DNA of 48,709 bases from positions 1-48,709 of the forward strand of contig NZ_ASZC01000028.1 of assembly GCF_000468095.1 (NCBI RefSeq). The letters are read 5' to 3'. The position numbers and the translations under genes were made by a program. Each line of letters begins with the position of its first letter. Position 1 is the first letter of the stretch. A model generated the notes under the pieces. It was not told where the DNA came from. It worked only from the letters and a program-made list of their open reading frames with translations, and searched no databases. Source of the stretch: Pantoea sp. AS-PWVM4. Lineage in GTDB: Bacteria; Pseudomonadota; Gammaproteobacteria; Enterobacterales; Enterobacteriaceae. This document shows positions 8,535-15,367 of this stretch, piece by piece.

Positions 8535-8999
8535 GTGCGCACTCGTCCATCATCCCGGTTGATCGTTCGCTCTCCGGCAAATCAGGTTCTGCTGTTTAAA
8601 TTTTGCCATAAAGATGACGCGTTAAATGGCAAGACATACTGGGCAACACCGGGCGGCGGGCTGGAGCCGAATGAATCCTTTGAGCAGGCCGCCTTACGCG
8701 AATTGCTGGAGGAAACCGGGTTGCAAAGACATTCAGTTGGCATGTCGGTCGCATCCCGAACCTTCACCATGATGCTGCCAAATGGGGAAACCGTTTATGC
8801 TGACGAACGTTTCTTTATCATTCACGCGGATAAAACAGATATCGATTGCTCAAGGTGGAGTAAGAACGAAAAGGAAGTCATGCGGGATCACCACTGGTGG
8901 ACGCTAGAAGAACTCAGACATACCAACGAAACGATCTTCCCACATGATTTGATCATCGACATACTTGCAGACAACCAGGACAAGCTCCGTTCCGTTTAG
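8535..8999 (+). CDS. Nudix hydrolase
   Basis: 154 aa from a GTG start with a GGGAGG ribosome-binding site. The Nudix box spans residues 41-63 and fits G-x5-E-x7-REUxEExGU (RELLEETGL). Such enzymes hydrolyse nucleoside diphosphate derivatives with a divalent metal. It lies 28 bp downstream of the SDR and is probably in the same transcript. The substrate cannot be predicted. Confidence 0.92.
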   Translation: MRTRPSSRLIVRSPANQVLLFKFCHKDDALNGKTYWATPGGGLEPNESFEQAALRELLEETGLQRHSVGMSVASRTFTMMLPNGETVYADERFFIIHADKTDIDCSRWSKNEKEVMRDHHWWTLEELRHTNETIFPHDLIIDILADNQDKLRSV

Positions 9000-9002
9000 T
9001 CC

Positions 9003-9485
9003 TCAGCTTTCAAGTGCAGTAAGGATTGAGGCTTCCATTTTCTCCGGCGTGGTGAACGGTGCAAAACGCTTAAGTGGTTTACCGTCACGTCCAATCAGGA
9101 ACTTAGTGAAGTTCCATTTGATCCGGCCACCCAGCACGCCGGGTAATTCATTCTTCAGATAACGAAACACCGGGTGCGCTGCGGTTCCGTTGACCTCAAC
9201 TTTCGCGAACATCGGGAAGTTCACACCGTAGTTAATGTGGCATGTCTGCGCGATTTCCTCGGCGCCGCCAGGTTCCTGTTTACCGAACTGGTTGCAGGGG
9301 AAACCAAGCACCACGAAACCCCGGACGGCGTATTTCTTGTAGAGCGCTTCAAGGCCGCCGTATTGTGGCGTGAATCCACAATGGCTGGCGGTGTTAACGA
9401 CCAGAACCACCTGACCAGCGTAGTCGGCCATAGAGATAAGCTGCCCGGAAAGACTGGTGGCAGTAAGTTGATAAAAGGTAGTCAT
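9003..9485 (-). CDS. glutathione peroxidase-family thiol peroxidase
   Basis: 160 aa from the ATG at 9485, which follows a GAGGATT ribosome-binding site; the ORF could extend upstream but without one. The active-site tetrad of the family is visible: Cys36 (NTASHCGFTPQY), Gln70 (NQFGKQEP), and Trp124-Asn125 (KWNFTKFL). Cys82 is a plausible resolving cysteine, as in thioredoxin-dependent bacterial Gpx. It should reduce hydroperoxides in the cytoplasm. It converges tail to tail with the Nudix gene. A long palindrome lies about 120 bp upstream. Confidence 0.95.
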   Translation of the reverse strand: MTTFYQLTATSLSGQLISMADYAGQVVLVVNTASHCGFTPQYGGLEALYKKYAVRGFVVLGFPCNQFGKQEPGGAEEIAQTCHINYGVNFPMFAKVEVNGTAAHPVFRYLKNELPGVLGGRIKWNFTKFLIGRDGKPLKRFAPFTTPEKMEASILTALES

Positions 9486-9602
9486 CTCGTAATCCTCAAA
9501 GCATAACCCGTTCGGCCACGTAGCGCGTTGTTGCCGGGGCACAGGTCATGGGTCGTGGAGAAGCATGCCTGTTACTGATTGCGTGGCAGGTCTGGAATCT
9601 TG

Positions 9603-9620
9603 TGCAAAGATATCTTTGCA
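9603..9620. promoter_or_regulatory. 18-bp perfect palindrome upstream of peroxidase gene
   Basis: TGCAAAGATATCTTTGCA is a perfect 18-bp palindrome in the 321-bp gap between the divergent peroxidase (9485) and VOC (9807) genes. Its symmetry and position suggest an operator for a dimeric regulator. No regulator gene is adjacent, so the binding protein is unknown. I see no other feature in this gap. Confidence 0.5.
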
Positions 9621-9806
9621 AAGTCGAACCAAAAGAACAACTAACAGGCGGCCCATCAGAGGGCTGTCATGAGCGAAAAGCGCACATTCGCAATTTATCG
9701 ATACAAGATGCAGGCTTGTAAAACGGTTGCGCATTTATCGTGTAGAAATAAAGCAGGCTTTTTATATAGTTGGATGATGAACTTTGAAAACTCAGCAGGT
9801 AATCGC

Positions 9807-10244
9807 ATGATATTAAGTGTTAATCACGTTGGTTTTTCAGTTAAAAACATTGAAGACTCATTATTATTCTGGACTCAGATTCTTGGAGGTAAATTATTAC
9901 GCGAAGGAAAAATGTCTGGACCTATAATCGATGAGGTAACAGGTGCAAGGGGAGCTGATGTACGAATGGCTATGCTTGAACTGGCTGATATTCAAATTGA
10001 ATTACTACAATACAATAACATTGAGCAGCCAGAAGCACCTTCAGCACCCTATATCCCAGGCTACGCTCACCTTGCTTTTATAGTTGAGGATCTTGATACG
10101 CTCTTAGGCAAAGTATCGGACTACGGCTGGAAGACGCCCGGTAAACCTCAGACAGTGTTGTCAGGACCCATGCAGGGAACCCGAGTAATATATTTACAAA
10201 GCCCTGATGGTCAGACGCTTGAATTGATGGAACGCAGTCAATGA
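9807..10244 (+). CDS. VOC-superfamily (glyoxalase-like) protein
   Basis: 145 aa from the ATG at 9807. The open frame extends 46 codons upstream, but family homology begins at MILSVNHVGFSVKNIEDSL. Two paired beta-alpha-beta modules of the vicinal oxygen chelate fold are visible: VNHVGFSVKNIEDSLLFWTQILGG and GYAHLAFIVEDLDTLLGKV, ending in YLQSPDGQTLELME. Candidate metal ligands are the His residues of VNHVGF and YAHLAF and the Glu of TLELME. It resembles methylmalonyl-CoA epimerase or lyase-like VOC proteins. The substrate is unknown. Confidence 0.88.
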   Translation: MILSVNHVGFSVKNIEDSLLFWTQILGGKLLREGKMSGPIIDEVTGARGADVRMAMLELADIQIELLQYNNIEQPEAPSAPYIPGYAHLAFIVEDLDTLLGKVSDYGWKTPGKPQTVLSGPMQGTRVIYLQSPDGQTLELMERSQ

Positions 10245-10467
10245 GGCCCACATATTATGACCTGTTATTCTCTAATTAAAACAGTGATGTCTGCAAAGTC
10301 CGCTCCTGGCACAGAGAAGACCTAATTGAGGAGAATCTCTGTTATCGAGCAGCCAGCATCTCATTTACCAAAGATGAGCCTTCAGCAGTGGGATTAAGTT
10401 CTGCGATACTTGCAGAAGCCGACGTGGATCCAGAATACAAAATGTGGCGCCAGAGTGTTTTAATTTT

Positions 10468-10812
10468 TTATACGGATCTGTTTATAAGTGGATAAATAAT
10501 GAGCAGTGGTACCGATAGCAATCCACAAAACAGATATACAAAAATAAAAAAAATCCAGCTGGGGCCATTTACAGTGAAGAAATAACTCCACGTTTCTTTT
10601 TTCATTATCATTAGCCCCAGTTTATTTGTGACAAATAAAGAATATGGGTACGTTACTGCACTTATTGATAAATAGATAGCAACATACGGAATATAGGGTA
10701 TGTATGCAGGGAAAATCAATCCATCATGTAGGTCTTTCAGAATACTGTAAACAAAATAGCCAAAACCAATCAAACCCCAAAAGCAGTGTCTAAAATAATA
10801 TTTACCGGTCAT
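10468..10812 (-). CDS. small integral membrane protein, unknown
   Basis: 114 aa with about three hydrophobic segments (near residues 10-27, 37-57 and 80-110), rich in aromatic residues. No ribosome-binding site is obvious at the ATG. I recognise no family. The gene and its surroundings are AT-rich compared with the flanking genes, a sign of separate acquisition. The 223 bp between the VOC stop and this gene contain a stretch that could be a broken gene remnant (about 10330-10490), but I could not identify it. Confidence 0.55.
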   Translation of the reverse strand: MTGKYYFRHCFWGLIGFGYFVYSILKDLHDGLIFPAYIPYIPYVAIYLSISAVTYPYSLFVTNKLGLMIMKKETWSYFFTVNGPSWIFFIFVYLFCGLLSVPLLIIYPLINRSV

Positions 10813-10928
10813 TTTATGTGGTTATTTTATGATATTTCGAGAAATTTTATTTGAAATAGATAATAATGGCAAGAACGTGTTCATCCACTTTCCCCGAGGT
10901 AACATGTTAAGATGGGTCTCGCTTGTTC

Positions 10929-10948
10929 TCCCCATCACGGGGATTTTT
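10929..10948 (+). terminator. terminator-like hairpin ahead of LOG gene
   Basis: TCCCC-ATCAC-GGGGA followed by TTTTT, in the leader of the gene at 10970. It has the form of a short intrinsic terminator. Its position 22 bp before a start codon suggests either the end of an upstream transcript or an attenuator. Confidence 0.4.
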
Positions 10949-10969
10949 CCATTTGTTTGAGGAGAAAAT

Positions 10970-11548
10970 ATGCACACTGTAGGCATATTCTGTGGCTCTT
11001 CTGAAGGCTGTACACCCGCTTACATGGAGGCTGCTCGTCATGTTGGTAGGTGGTTAGCTGAACAGAGTATAAATATCGTTTATGGGGGCGGACGTGTTGG
11101 TTTAATGGGTGCCGTAGCCGACTCAGCTCTCGCATATGGTGGTCATGTAACGGGTGTTATTCCAAAGTCCCTGCTGGAACGTGAAATTGCCCACACCGGG
11201 TTGTCTGAGCTACAGGTGGTGGATAACATGCATCAGAGAAAATCTGTGATGGCAGAATTATCATCCTGTTTTATCGCCTTACCGGGTGGCGCAGGAACTG
11301 CTGAGGAGATATTTGAACAGTGGACCTGGGCACAATTAGGCATACATGATAAACCCTGCGCGTTTCTGAACGTTAATCACTTTTACAACCCGCTTAAAGT
11401 GATGGTAAATCAGATGGTGAGTGAAGGTTTTATGAAACAGAATTATGCCGATATGCTTCTGTTTTCTGAAAATTTGCACGACATTATCGAGTATTTCAAA
11501 ACCTATACGCCACCTGCTTCAAAGTGGACAACCCGGAGAGAAAATTGA
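10970..11548 (+). CDS. LOG-family (cytokinin riboside 5'-monophosphate phosphoribohydrolase-like) protein
   Basis: 192 aa with a strong GAGGAG ribosome-binding site. The fold is a Rossmann-like LOG domain: VGIFCGSSEG at the N terminus, YGGGRVGLMGAVADSAL, and the signature PGGAGTAEEIFEQWTWAQLG, which is the PGGxGTxxE motif. Family members cleave the N-glycosidic bond of (cytokinin) nucleoside monophosphates; many are mislabelled lysine decarboxylases. The last residues (SKWTTRREN) read straight into a Nudix gene fragment in another frame, so the natural C terminus may have been replaced by a recombination junction. Confidence 0.92.
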   Translation: MHTVGIFCGSSEGCTPAYMEAARHVGRWLAEQSINIVYGGGRVGLMGAVADSALAYGGHVTGVIPKSLLEREIAHTGLSELQVVDNMHQRKSVMAELSSCFIALPGGAGTAEEIFEQWTWAQLGIHDKPCAFLNVNHFYNPLKVMVNQMVSEGFMKQNYADMLLFSENLHDIIEYFKTYTPPASKWTTRREN

Positions 11549-11729
11549 GCCAGGAGAAGACGCTCATTCAGCATTGATTCGGCAATTCAGGGAAGAGCTT
11601 AATCTTGAACTATCGCAAGAGGAGCTTACCCCACCTGGTGAATTCACAGATGCACCGCTAACGTTAAACAAAAATGTCCCACACGTATGGCCATCAACAC
11701 CCCAGGCAATCTGTTGCAGGGTTTGTTGA
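11520..11729 (+). pseudogene. Nudix hydrolase fragment
   Basis: In a frame overlapping the end of the LOG gene, the sequence encodes a recognisable Nudix box: GEKIEPGEDAHSALIRQFRE then ELNLEL. The first strands and the start codon are missing, and the frame ends about 45 residues after the box. It is therefore a truncated gene piece left between the LOG gene and the AEC transporter. The 56 bp after it hold no recognisable gene. Confidence 0.7.
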
Positions 11730-11785
11730 GAATCGGACAAGGTCGCGGGCTGTTGAGTTTTGTGAACACACGGTAAGGAAACGCT

Positions 11786-12664
11786 GTGACGATATTTGTA
11801 CCGCTGATTTATCTTTTTGCCGGCTGGCTGGTCGGTAAAACAGCCTGGGATTTAAAAGCAGCTGCCTCATGGGTATTAACCCGCGTAGCTATTCCGGTTG
11901 TCATCATCTTCAATATATCCACGCGTTTTGGCAGTATGAGTACGATAATCATCGCGACAGCCATCAGCATGCTGATTATGCTGATGGCTTCCCGATATTT
12001 CTTTCGCGATCCCATTAAAAGCCTGTGCTTCAGTTACCTGAATATCGGATGGCTGGGATTACCTGTGGCGACGGCCCTCTTTGGCGATCAAGCCGCAACC
12101 ATTGTTATCGCCGCCTATGTCGGCAGCTCAATCGTAGGCAATTCCGTCGGGGCTGGTATGCTCTCCGGCCACCATTTCAGACTGTTGAAATTAGTTCAGA
12201 CTCCGCCTGTGCTGGCACTGATTGTCGGGGCCGCGCTCATTCCGTTCAGTCAGCAGATAACGCTGTGGTTTAACGATCTTTATGAAGTCGCAAAATTTCT
12301 GATGAGCTTTCTTGGTATGGCGGTGCTTGGCGTTTGGCTGTCAAAAACTGAGCTGACGCTTAAGGATCTCCGGCATGAAGTTCGCCCATATCTGATTAAA
12401 TCAGCAGCGATGTTGATGATGATTTCGCTGATGATAGGGCTTGCCAGAATTGTCGATTTCAGACTGATAACGGAAAATACGCCAACACTTTATCTCTTTT
12501 GTCTTCTGCCTCCGGCAGCAAATATCATCGTTCTTGAAACGCATTATCTGGGGACAGGTCGTTCGGCCCGGATTATTACCTGTGGAACCTGCATCAGTAT
12601 TCTTGCGATGAGCCTCTTTGCAGCAGCTATCACGATCGGCAAAACGATGGGCATCGTTTTCTGA
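11786..12664 (+). CDS. AEC-family (auxin efflux carrier-type) permease
   Basis: 292 aa, highly hydrophobic, about 10 membrane segments. The pattern LIYLFAGWLVGK, then SYLNIGWLGLPVATALFG, then LLPPAANIIVLE matches bacterial AEC transporters of the YfdV/malonate-permease kind, which export or import small organic acids. The GTG start has an AAGGA site upstream. No linked enzyme indicates its substrate. It is followed by a hairpin and a decayed SDR on the other strand. Confidence 0.85.
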   Translation: MTIFVPLIYLFAGWLVGKTAWDLKAAASWVLTRVAIPVVIIFNISTRFGSMSTIIIATAISMLIMLMASRYFFRDPIKSLCFSYLNIGWLGLPVATALFGDQAATIVIAAYVGSSIVGNSVGAGMLSGHHFRLLKLVQTPPVLALIVGAALIPFSQQITLWFNDLYEVAKFLMSFLGMAVLGVWLSKTELTLKDLRHEVRPYLIKSAAMLMMISLMIGLARIVDFRLITENTPTLYLFCLLPPAANIIVLETHYLGTGRSARIITCGTCISILAMSLFAAAITIGKTMGIVF

Positions 12665-12700
12665 CGTTGTCAGCACTTAACAAACCGAGAATTATGGCCC

Positions 12701-12718
12701 CCGGTGCTAATGCACCGG
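12701..12718. terminator. hairpin between convergent genes
   Basis: CCGGTGC-TAAT-GCACCGG is a perfect 7-bp stem with a 4-base loop, 37 bp after the AEC stop and before the end of the minus-strand SDR remnant. There is no strong T-run. A bidirectional stop is plausible. Confidence 0.45.
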
Positions 12719-12744
12719 CTATACAGCAAACTCTGCACTGTTCA

Positions 12745-13131
12745 TCATCTTCCGTGTCTGCCTGTTCTCAGAAGTCTCAATAAAGCACCTTCATAAACCG
12801 ACGAGGAAGACGTGACCAGAACAGAAGCTCCGGGATTAAGGGCGTCAGAGAGTGCCGCAAGTTGTAGCATCGGCCCCCGGACGTTAACATTCATCATGTG
12901 ATTAAATGATTCAGCGGTAACCGATTCCGGGGAACCTACTTCGGCGAATCCTGCGTTAAGCCACAGCCCATCAAGAGTACCCCAGTGGTTAATCGCCACC
13001 TGGAATTCACTGATATCTGATTCGCTGGCAGCATCACTTTTGAGGATGAGCGATGTTTCAGGCAGCAGATCACGAGCGCGTTGCAGTCGTTCTTCATTTA
13101 ACCCCGTAATAGCGACCTGACCACCTTCATA
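12745..13131 (-). pseudogene. short-chain dehydrogenase remnant
   Basis: The minus strand encodes an SDR middle part: EGGQVAITGLNEERLQRA, WGTLDGLWLNAGFAEVGSPE, MNVNVRGPMLQL and GASVLVTSSSSVYEG. The N-terminal TGxxxGxG cofactor motif is absent and is replaced upstream by unrelated low-complexity sequence (RRNRRNRRK, arising from 9-bp repeats). After SSSSVYEG the YxxxK active site is missing and the frame ends about 13 residues later. Both ends are therefore lost and the gene cannot be functional. Its 5' side abuts the promoter region of the toxin-antitoxin pair. Confidence 0.8.
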
Positions 13132-13150
13132 TAGGTAAACATCTATTTTT

Positions 13151-13177
13151 CGTCTGTTTCGTCTGTTTCGTCTGTTG
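13151..13177. repeat. three tandem 9-bp repeats, possible antitoxin operator
   Basis: CGTCTGTTT, CGTCTGTTT and CGTCTGTTG lie head to tail, 87 bp before the antitoxin start codon. A weak promoter (TTGAAG at 13208, CATAAA at 13232) lies between them and the gene. Tandem repeats in front of an autoregulated antitoxin gene are a natural binding site for its DNA-binding domain. This is inference from position. Confidence 0.4.
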
Positions 13178-13263
13178 ATATTTTCGTTTATTTCGAATAA
13201 ACTGCCATTGAAGACTGTTATAAAGCTAACGCATAAAACTGAACCTAAACCCTGGATACTCAA

Positions 13264-13725
13264 ATGACGAACTCAATTCTGGATAGCCTGAGCCTTCCGG
13301 CTCAAGGGGAGATTGAGGCAGCTGTACGTGGACAAAGGGAGCTTGCTGCCTGGCTCTCCACGAAAATGGAAACGCAAAAAATTACGATTCAGGACGCAGA
13401 TAACAACACTCACCAGATCGAAATACCAACGTCTGCATTGACGTTGCTTATGTCAATTTTAGGAGAGTTGGCCGCCGGTAACGCGGTTCAGGTCGTTCCT
13501 GTTCATGCTGAATTAACAACTCAGGAAGCTGCCAACATTCTGAATGTTTCCCGCCCGCATATGGTGAAACTACTGGAAGACGGGAAGCTACCTTTTCATA
13601 AAACAGGCCGCCACCGCCGAGTGCTTTTCGCCGATCTAATGCGTTACAGGGACCAACGTGATAGCGAAAGCCATAAAGCGATGCAGTTATTAGCAGATCA
13701 CAGTCAGGAACTTGGATTTTACTGA
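13264..13725 (+). CDS. antitoxin with excisionase/MerR-type helix-turn-helix
   Basis: 153 aa. The N-terminal half is helical and acidic. The C-terminal part carries an HTH_17-type DNA-binding domain: LTTQEAANILNVSRPHMVKL, then GKLPFHKTGRHRRVLFADLM. It overlaps the following PIN-domain gene by one base (TGATG), the typical arrangement of a toxin-antitoxin operon in which the DNA-binding partner neutralises the nuclease and represses the operon. Confidence 0.82.
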   Translation: MTNSILDSLSLPAQGEIEAAVRGQRELAAWLSTKMETQKITIQDADNNTHQIEIPTSALTLLMSILGELAAGNAVQVVPVHAELTTQEAANILNVSRPHMVKLLEDGKLPFHKTGRHRRVLFADLMRYRDQRDSESHKAMQLLADHSQELGFY

Positions 13726-14300
13726 TGAGCCACTCACCTTATCCCGTAGTATTAGATGCATGCGTCCTTTATCCATCCTTACTACGGGATTTATTGATGC
13801 ACCTGGGGTTGAGCGGACTCTATCAGCCGAAATGGTCGGCCATTATAGAAGAAGAATGGCAGCGTAATTTGATTAAGGACAGACCAGACTTAACTTCTGA
13901 ACAAATCAAACACACTGGTGAGCTTATGAACCGGGCATTACCTGATGCTATGGTTACAGGTTTCGAGCCTCTCGTTGCCAGTATTGATCTTCCCGATACG
14001 GATGACAGGCATGTTGTTGCTGCCGCCATTTGCAGCCATTCTGAAATTGTCGTTACGTTTAATTTGAAAGATTTCCCACAACAACATCTGGGCAACTTCG
14101 GTATCGAAGCATTACATCCAGATGATTTTATTACTGATTTATTTGACTTGAATCAGGCGCTTGTCCTGGCGGCCGTAAATAAACAGCGTTGCAATATGAG
14201 AAAGCCACCTAAATCGGTTGACGAGTACCTTGATGCGCTACTCCGCCAAGGGTTACCACAAACAGTAAAAGAATTAAGTAAATACCACGTTCTTATTTAG
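13725..14300 (+). CDS. PIN-domain ribonuclease toxin
   Basis: 191 aa. PIN-domain acidic residues are visible: Asp11 (VVLDACVLYP), Glu42-44 (AIIEEEWQRN), Asp93-Asp94 (DTDDRHVVAAA) and Asp116 (TFNLKDFP). These coordinate the metal in VapC-like RNases. At 191 aa it is longer than classical VapC (about 130 aa) and belongs to the larger PIN toxins paired with excisionase-like antitoxins; the C-terminal 60 residues form an extra helical part. The target RNA is unknown. Confidence 0.85.
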   Translation: MSHSPYPVVLDACVLYPSLLRDLLMHLGLSGLYQPKWSAIIEEEWQRNLIKDRPDLTSEQIKHTGELMNRALPDAMVTGFEPLVASIDLPDTDDRHVVAAAICSHSEIVVTFNLKDFPQQHLGNFGIEALHPDDFITDLFDLNQALVLAAVNKQRCNMRKPPKSVDEYLDALLRQGLPQTVKELSKYHVLI

Positions 14301-14386
14301 TCAGACTGGTAATAGGCAGCTATAAGGTGTTAATAGACATTACGCCAAATGTAAGAGTGTCTGGTATTCAAGAAGTCTTTTCCTCA

Positions 14387-15292
14387 TCAATTGTTTTTAT
14401 GAAGTATGGCATTAACTCCACCCCAGACCGTGCTATCCGTTGATAGTACTTCTACGGTGCCAGTGAGACTGTTCCGTCGGAATAACAAATTGTTTTTTCC
14501 TGATAAGTCTCGTGCATAGCTTACCGTTCCGTCAGGTAGCGTTACTTTTGTACCGGAGGTAACGTACAGTCCAGCCTCTACAATACAGGAATCACCAAGA
14601 GAAATACCGATTCCCGCATTCGCCCCGAGCAACGAGCCTTTACCGATCTGGTTTGTCTGTTTACCGCCGCCGGACAGCGTACCCATAATTGACGCCCCCG
14701 CTCCAACATCACTACCATCTTCTACCGTGACTCCGGGTGTTATGCGACCTTCGACCATACATTGCCCTAACGTGCCTGCATTGAAATTAATAAACCCTTC
14801 ATGCATCACTGTAGTTCCTGGGGATATGAAAGCTCCGAGCCTGACCCTGTCGGCATCTGCAATACGAATTCCGGAAGGAATGACGTAGTCAACCATACGA
14901 GGGAATTTATCAACACTGAAAACCGTGAGTTGATGGTAGTCATCGGCAACAAGGTGTCTCAGATATGGCACAGATTCCGGGAATACCGGCCCCGCAGACG
15001 TCCAGGCAATGTTAGGAAGATGCTGAAATAGCCCTTCCAGATTTATCTCATTTGGTTTGTATTCTCGTAAAGATAATAAGTGTAGACGGAGGTAAGCATC
15101 TTCCGTAGAAGTAATGCCATTTGAAATATCACTCTCGATTTCAAACCACTCACATCGTATGATTTTATGTTTCACAGCAAGACATGAGCGATTGTGAAAT
15201 TCCCCCGAGGGATAGTAGGAGTCAATCGTTTTATTAGTCTGTATATCAACGTATCGATTACCACCGCGTTTAATTCTATGATCCATATCCAC
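14387..15292 (-). CDS. dapD: tetrahydrodipicolinate N-succinyltransferase, Pseudomonas type
   Basis: 301 aa from a GTG at 15292 (ATG at 15286 is an alternative; an in-frame stop lies 5 codons upstream). The C-terminal half is a left-handed beta-helix acyltransferase. Motifs match the long DapD of Pseudomonas and actinobacteria: FSVDKFPRMVDYVIPSGIRIAD, TTVMHEGFINFNAGT, MGTLSGGGKQ, LLGANAGIGISLGD and LLFRRNS. The N-terminal domain is about 40 residues shorter than Pseudomonas DapD. The enzyme succinylates tetrahydrodipicolinate in lysine/diaminopimelate synthesis. Enterobacteria have a different, shorter chromosomal DapD, so this orphan copy is foreign. TabB of the tabtoxin cluster is a related DapD homologue, but no toxin genes are nearby. 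Confidence 0.85.
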   Translation of the reverse strand: MDMDHRIKRGGNRYVDIQTNKTIDSYYPSGEFHNRSCLAVKHKIIRCEWFEIESDISNGITSTEDAYLRLHLLSLREYKPNEINLEGLFQHLPNIAWTSAGPVFPESVPYLRHLVADDYHQLTVFSVDKFPRMVDYVIPSGIRIADADRVRLGAFISPGTTVMHEGFINFNAGTLGQCMVEGRITPGVTVEDGSDVGAGASIMGTLSGGGKQTNQIGKGSLLGANAGIGISLGDSCIVEAGLYVTSGTKVTLPDGTVSYARDLSGKNNLLFRRNSLTGTVEVLSTDSTVWGGVNAILHKNN

Positions 15293-15367
15293 GCTCAGGT
15301 CGGATTATCGTCCCTTTCTTGTATATCAAAACCTTTTTGTTTACCAGCTTATGGTGTGACAAATTCC

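Noticed and set aside
10255..10467. Broken gene between the VOC and membrane-protein genes
   Set aside because: One frame (near 10330-10490) reads like protein, but I could not match it to a family and it has stops upstream, so I only mention it in the neighbouring entry.
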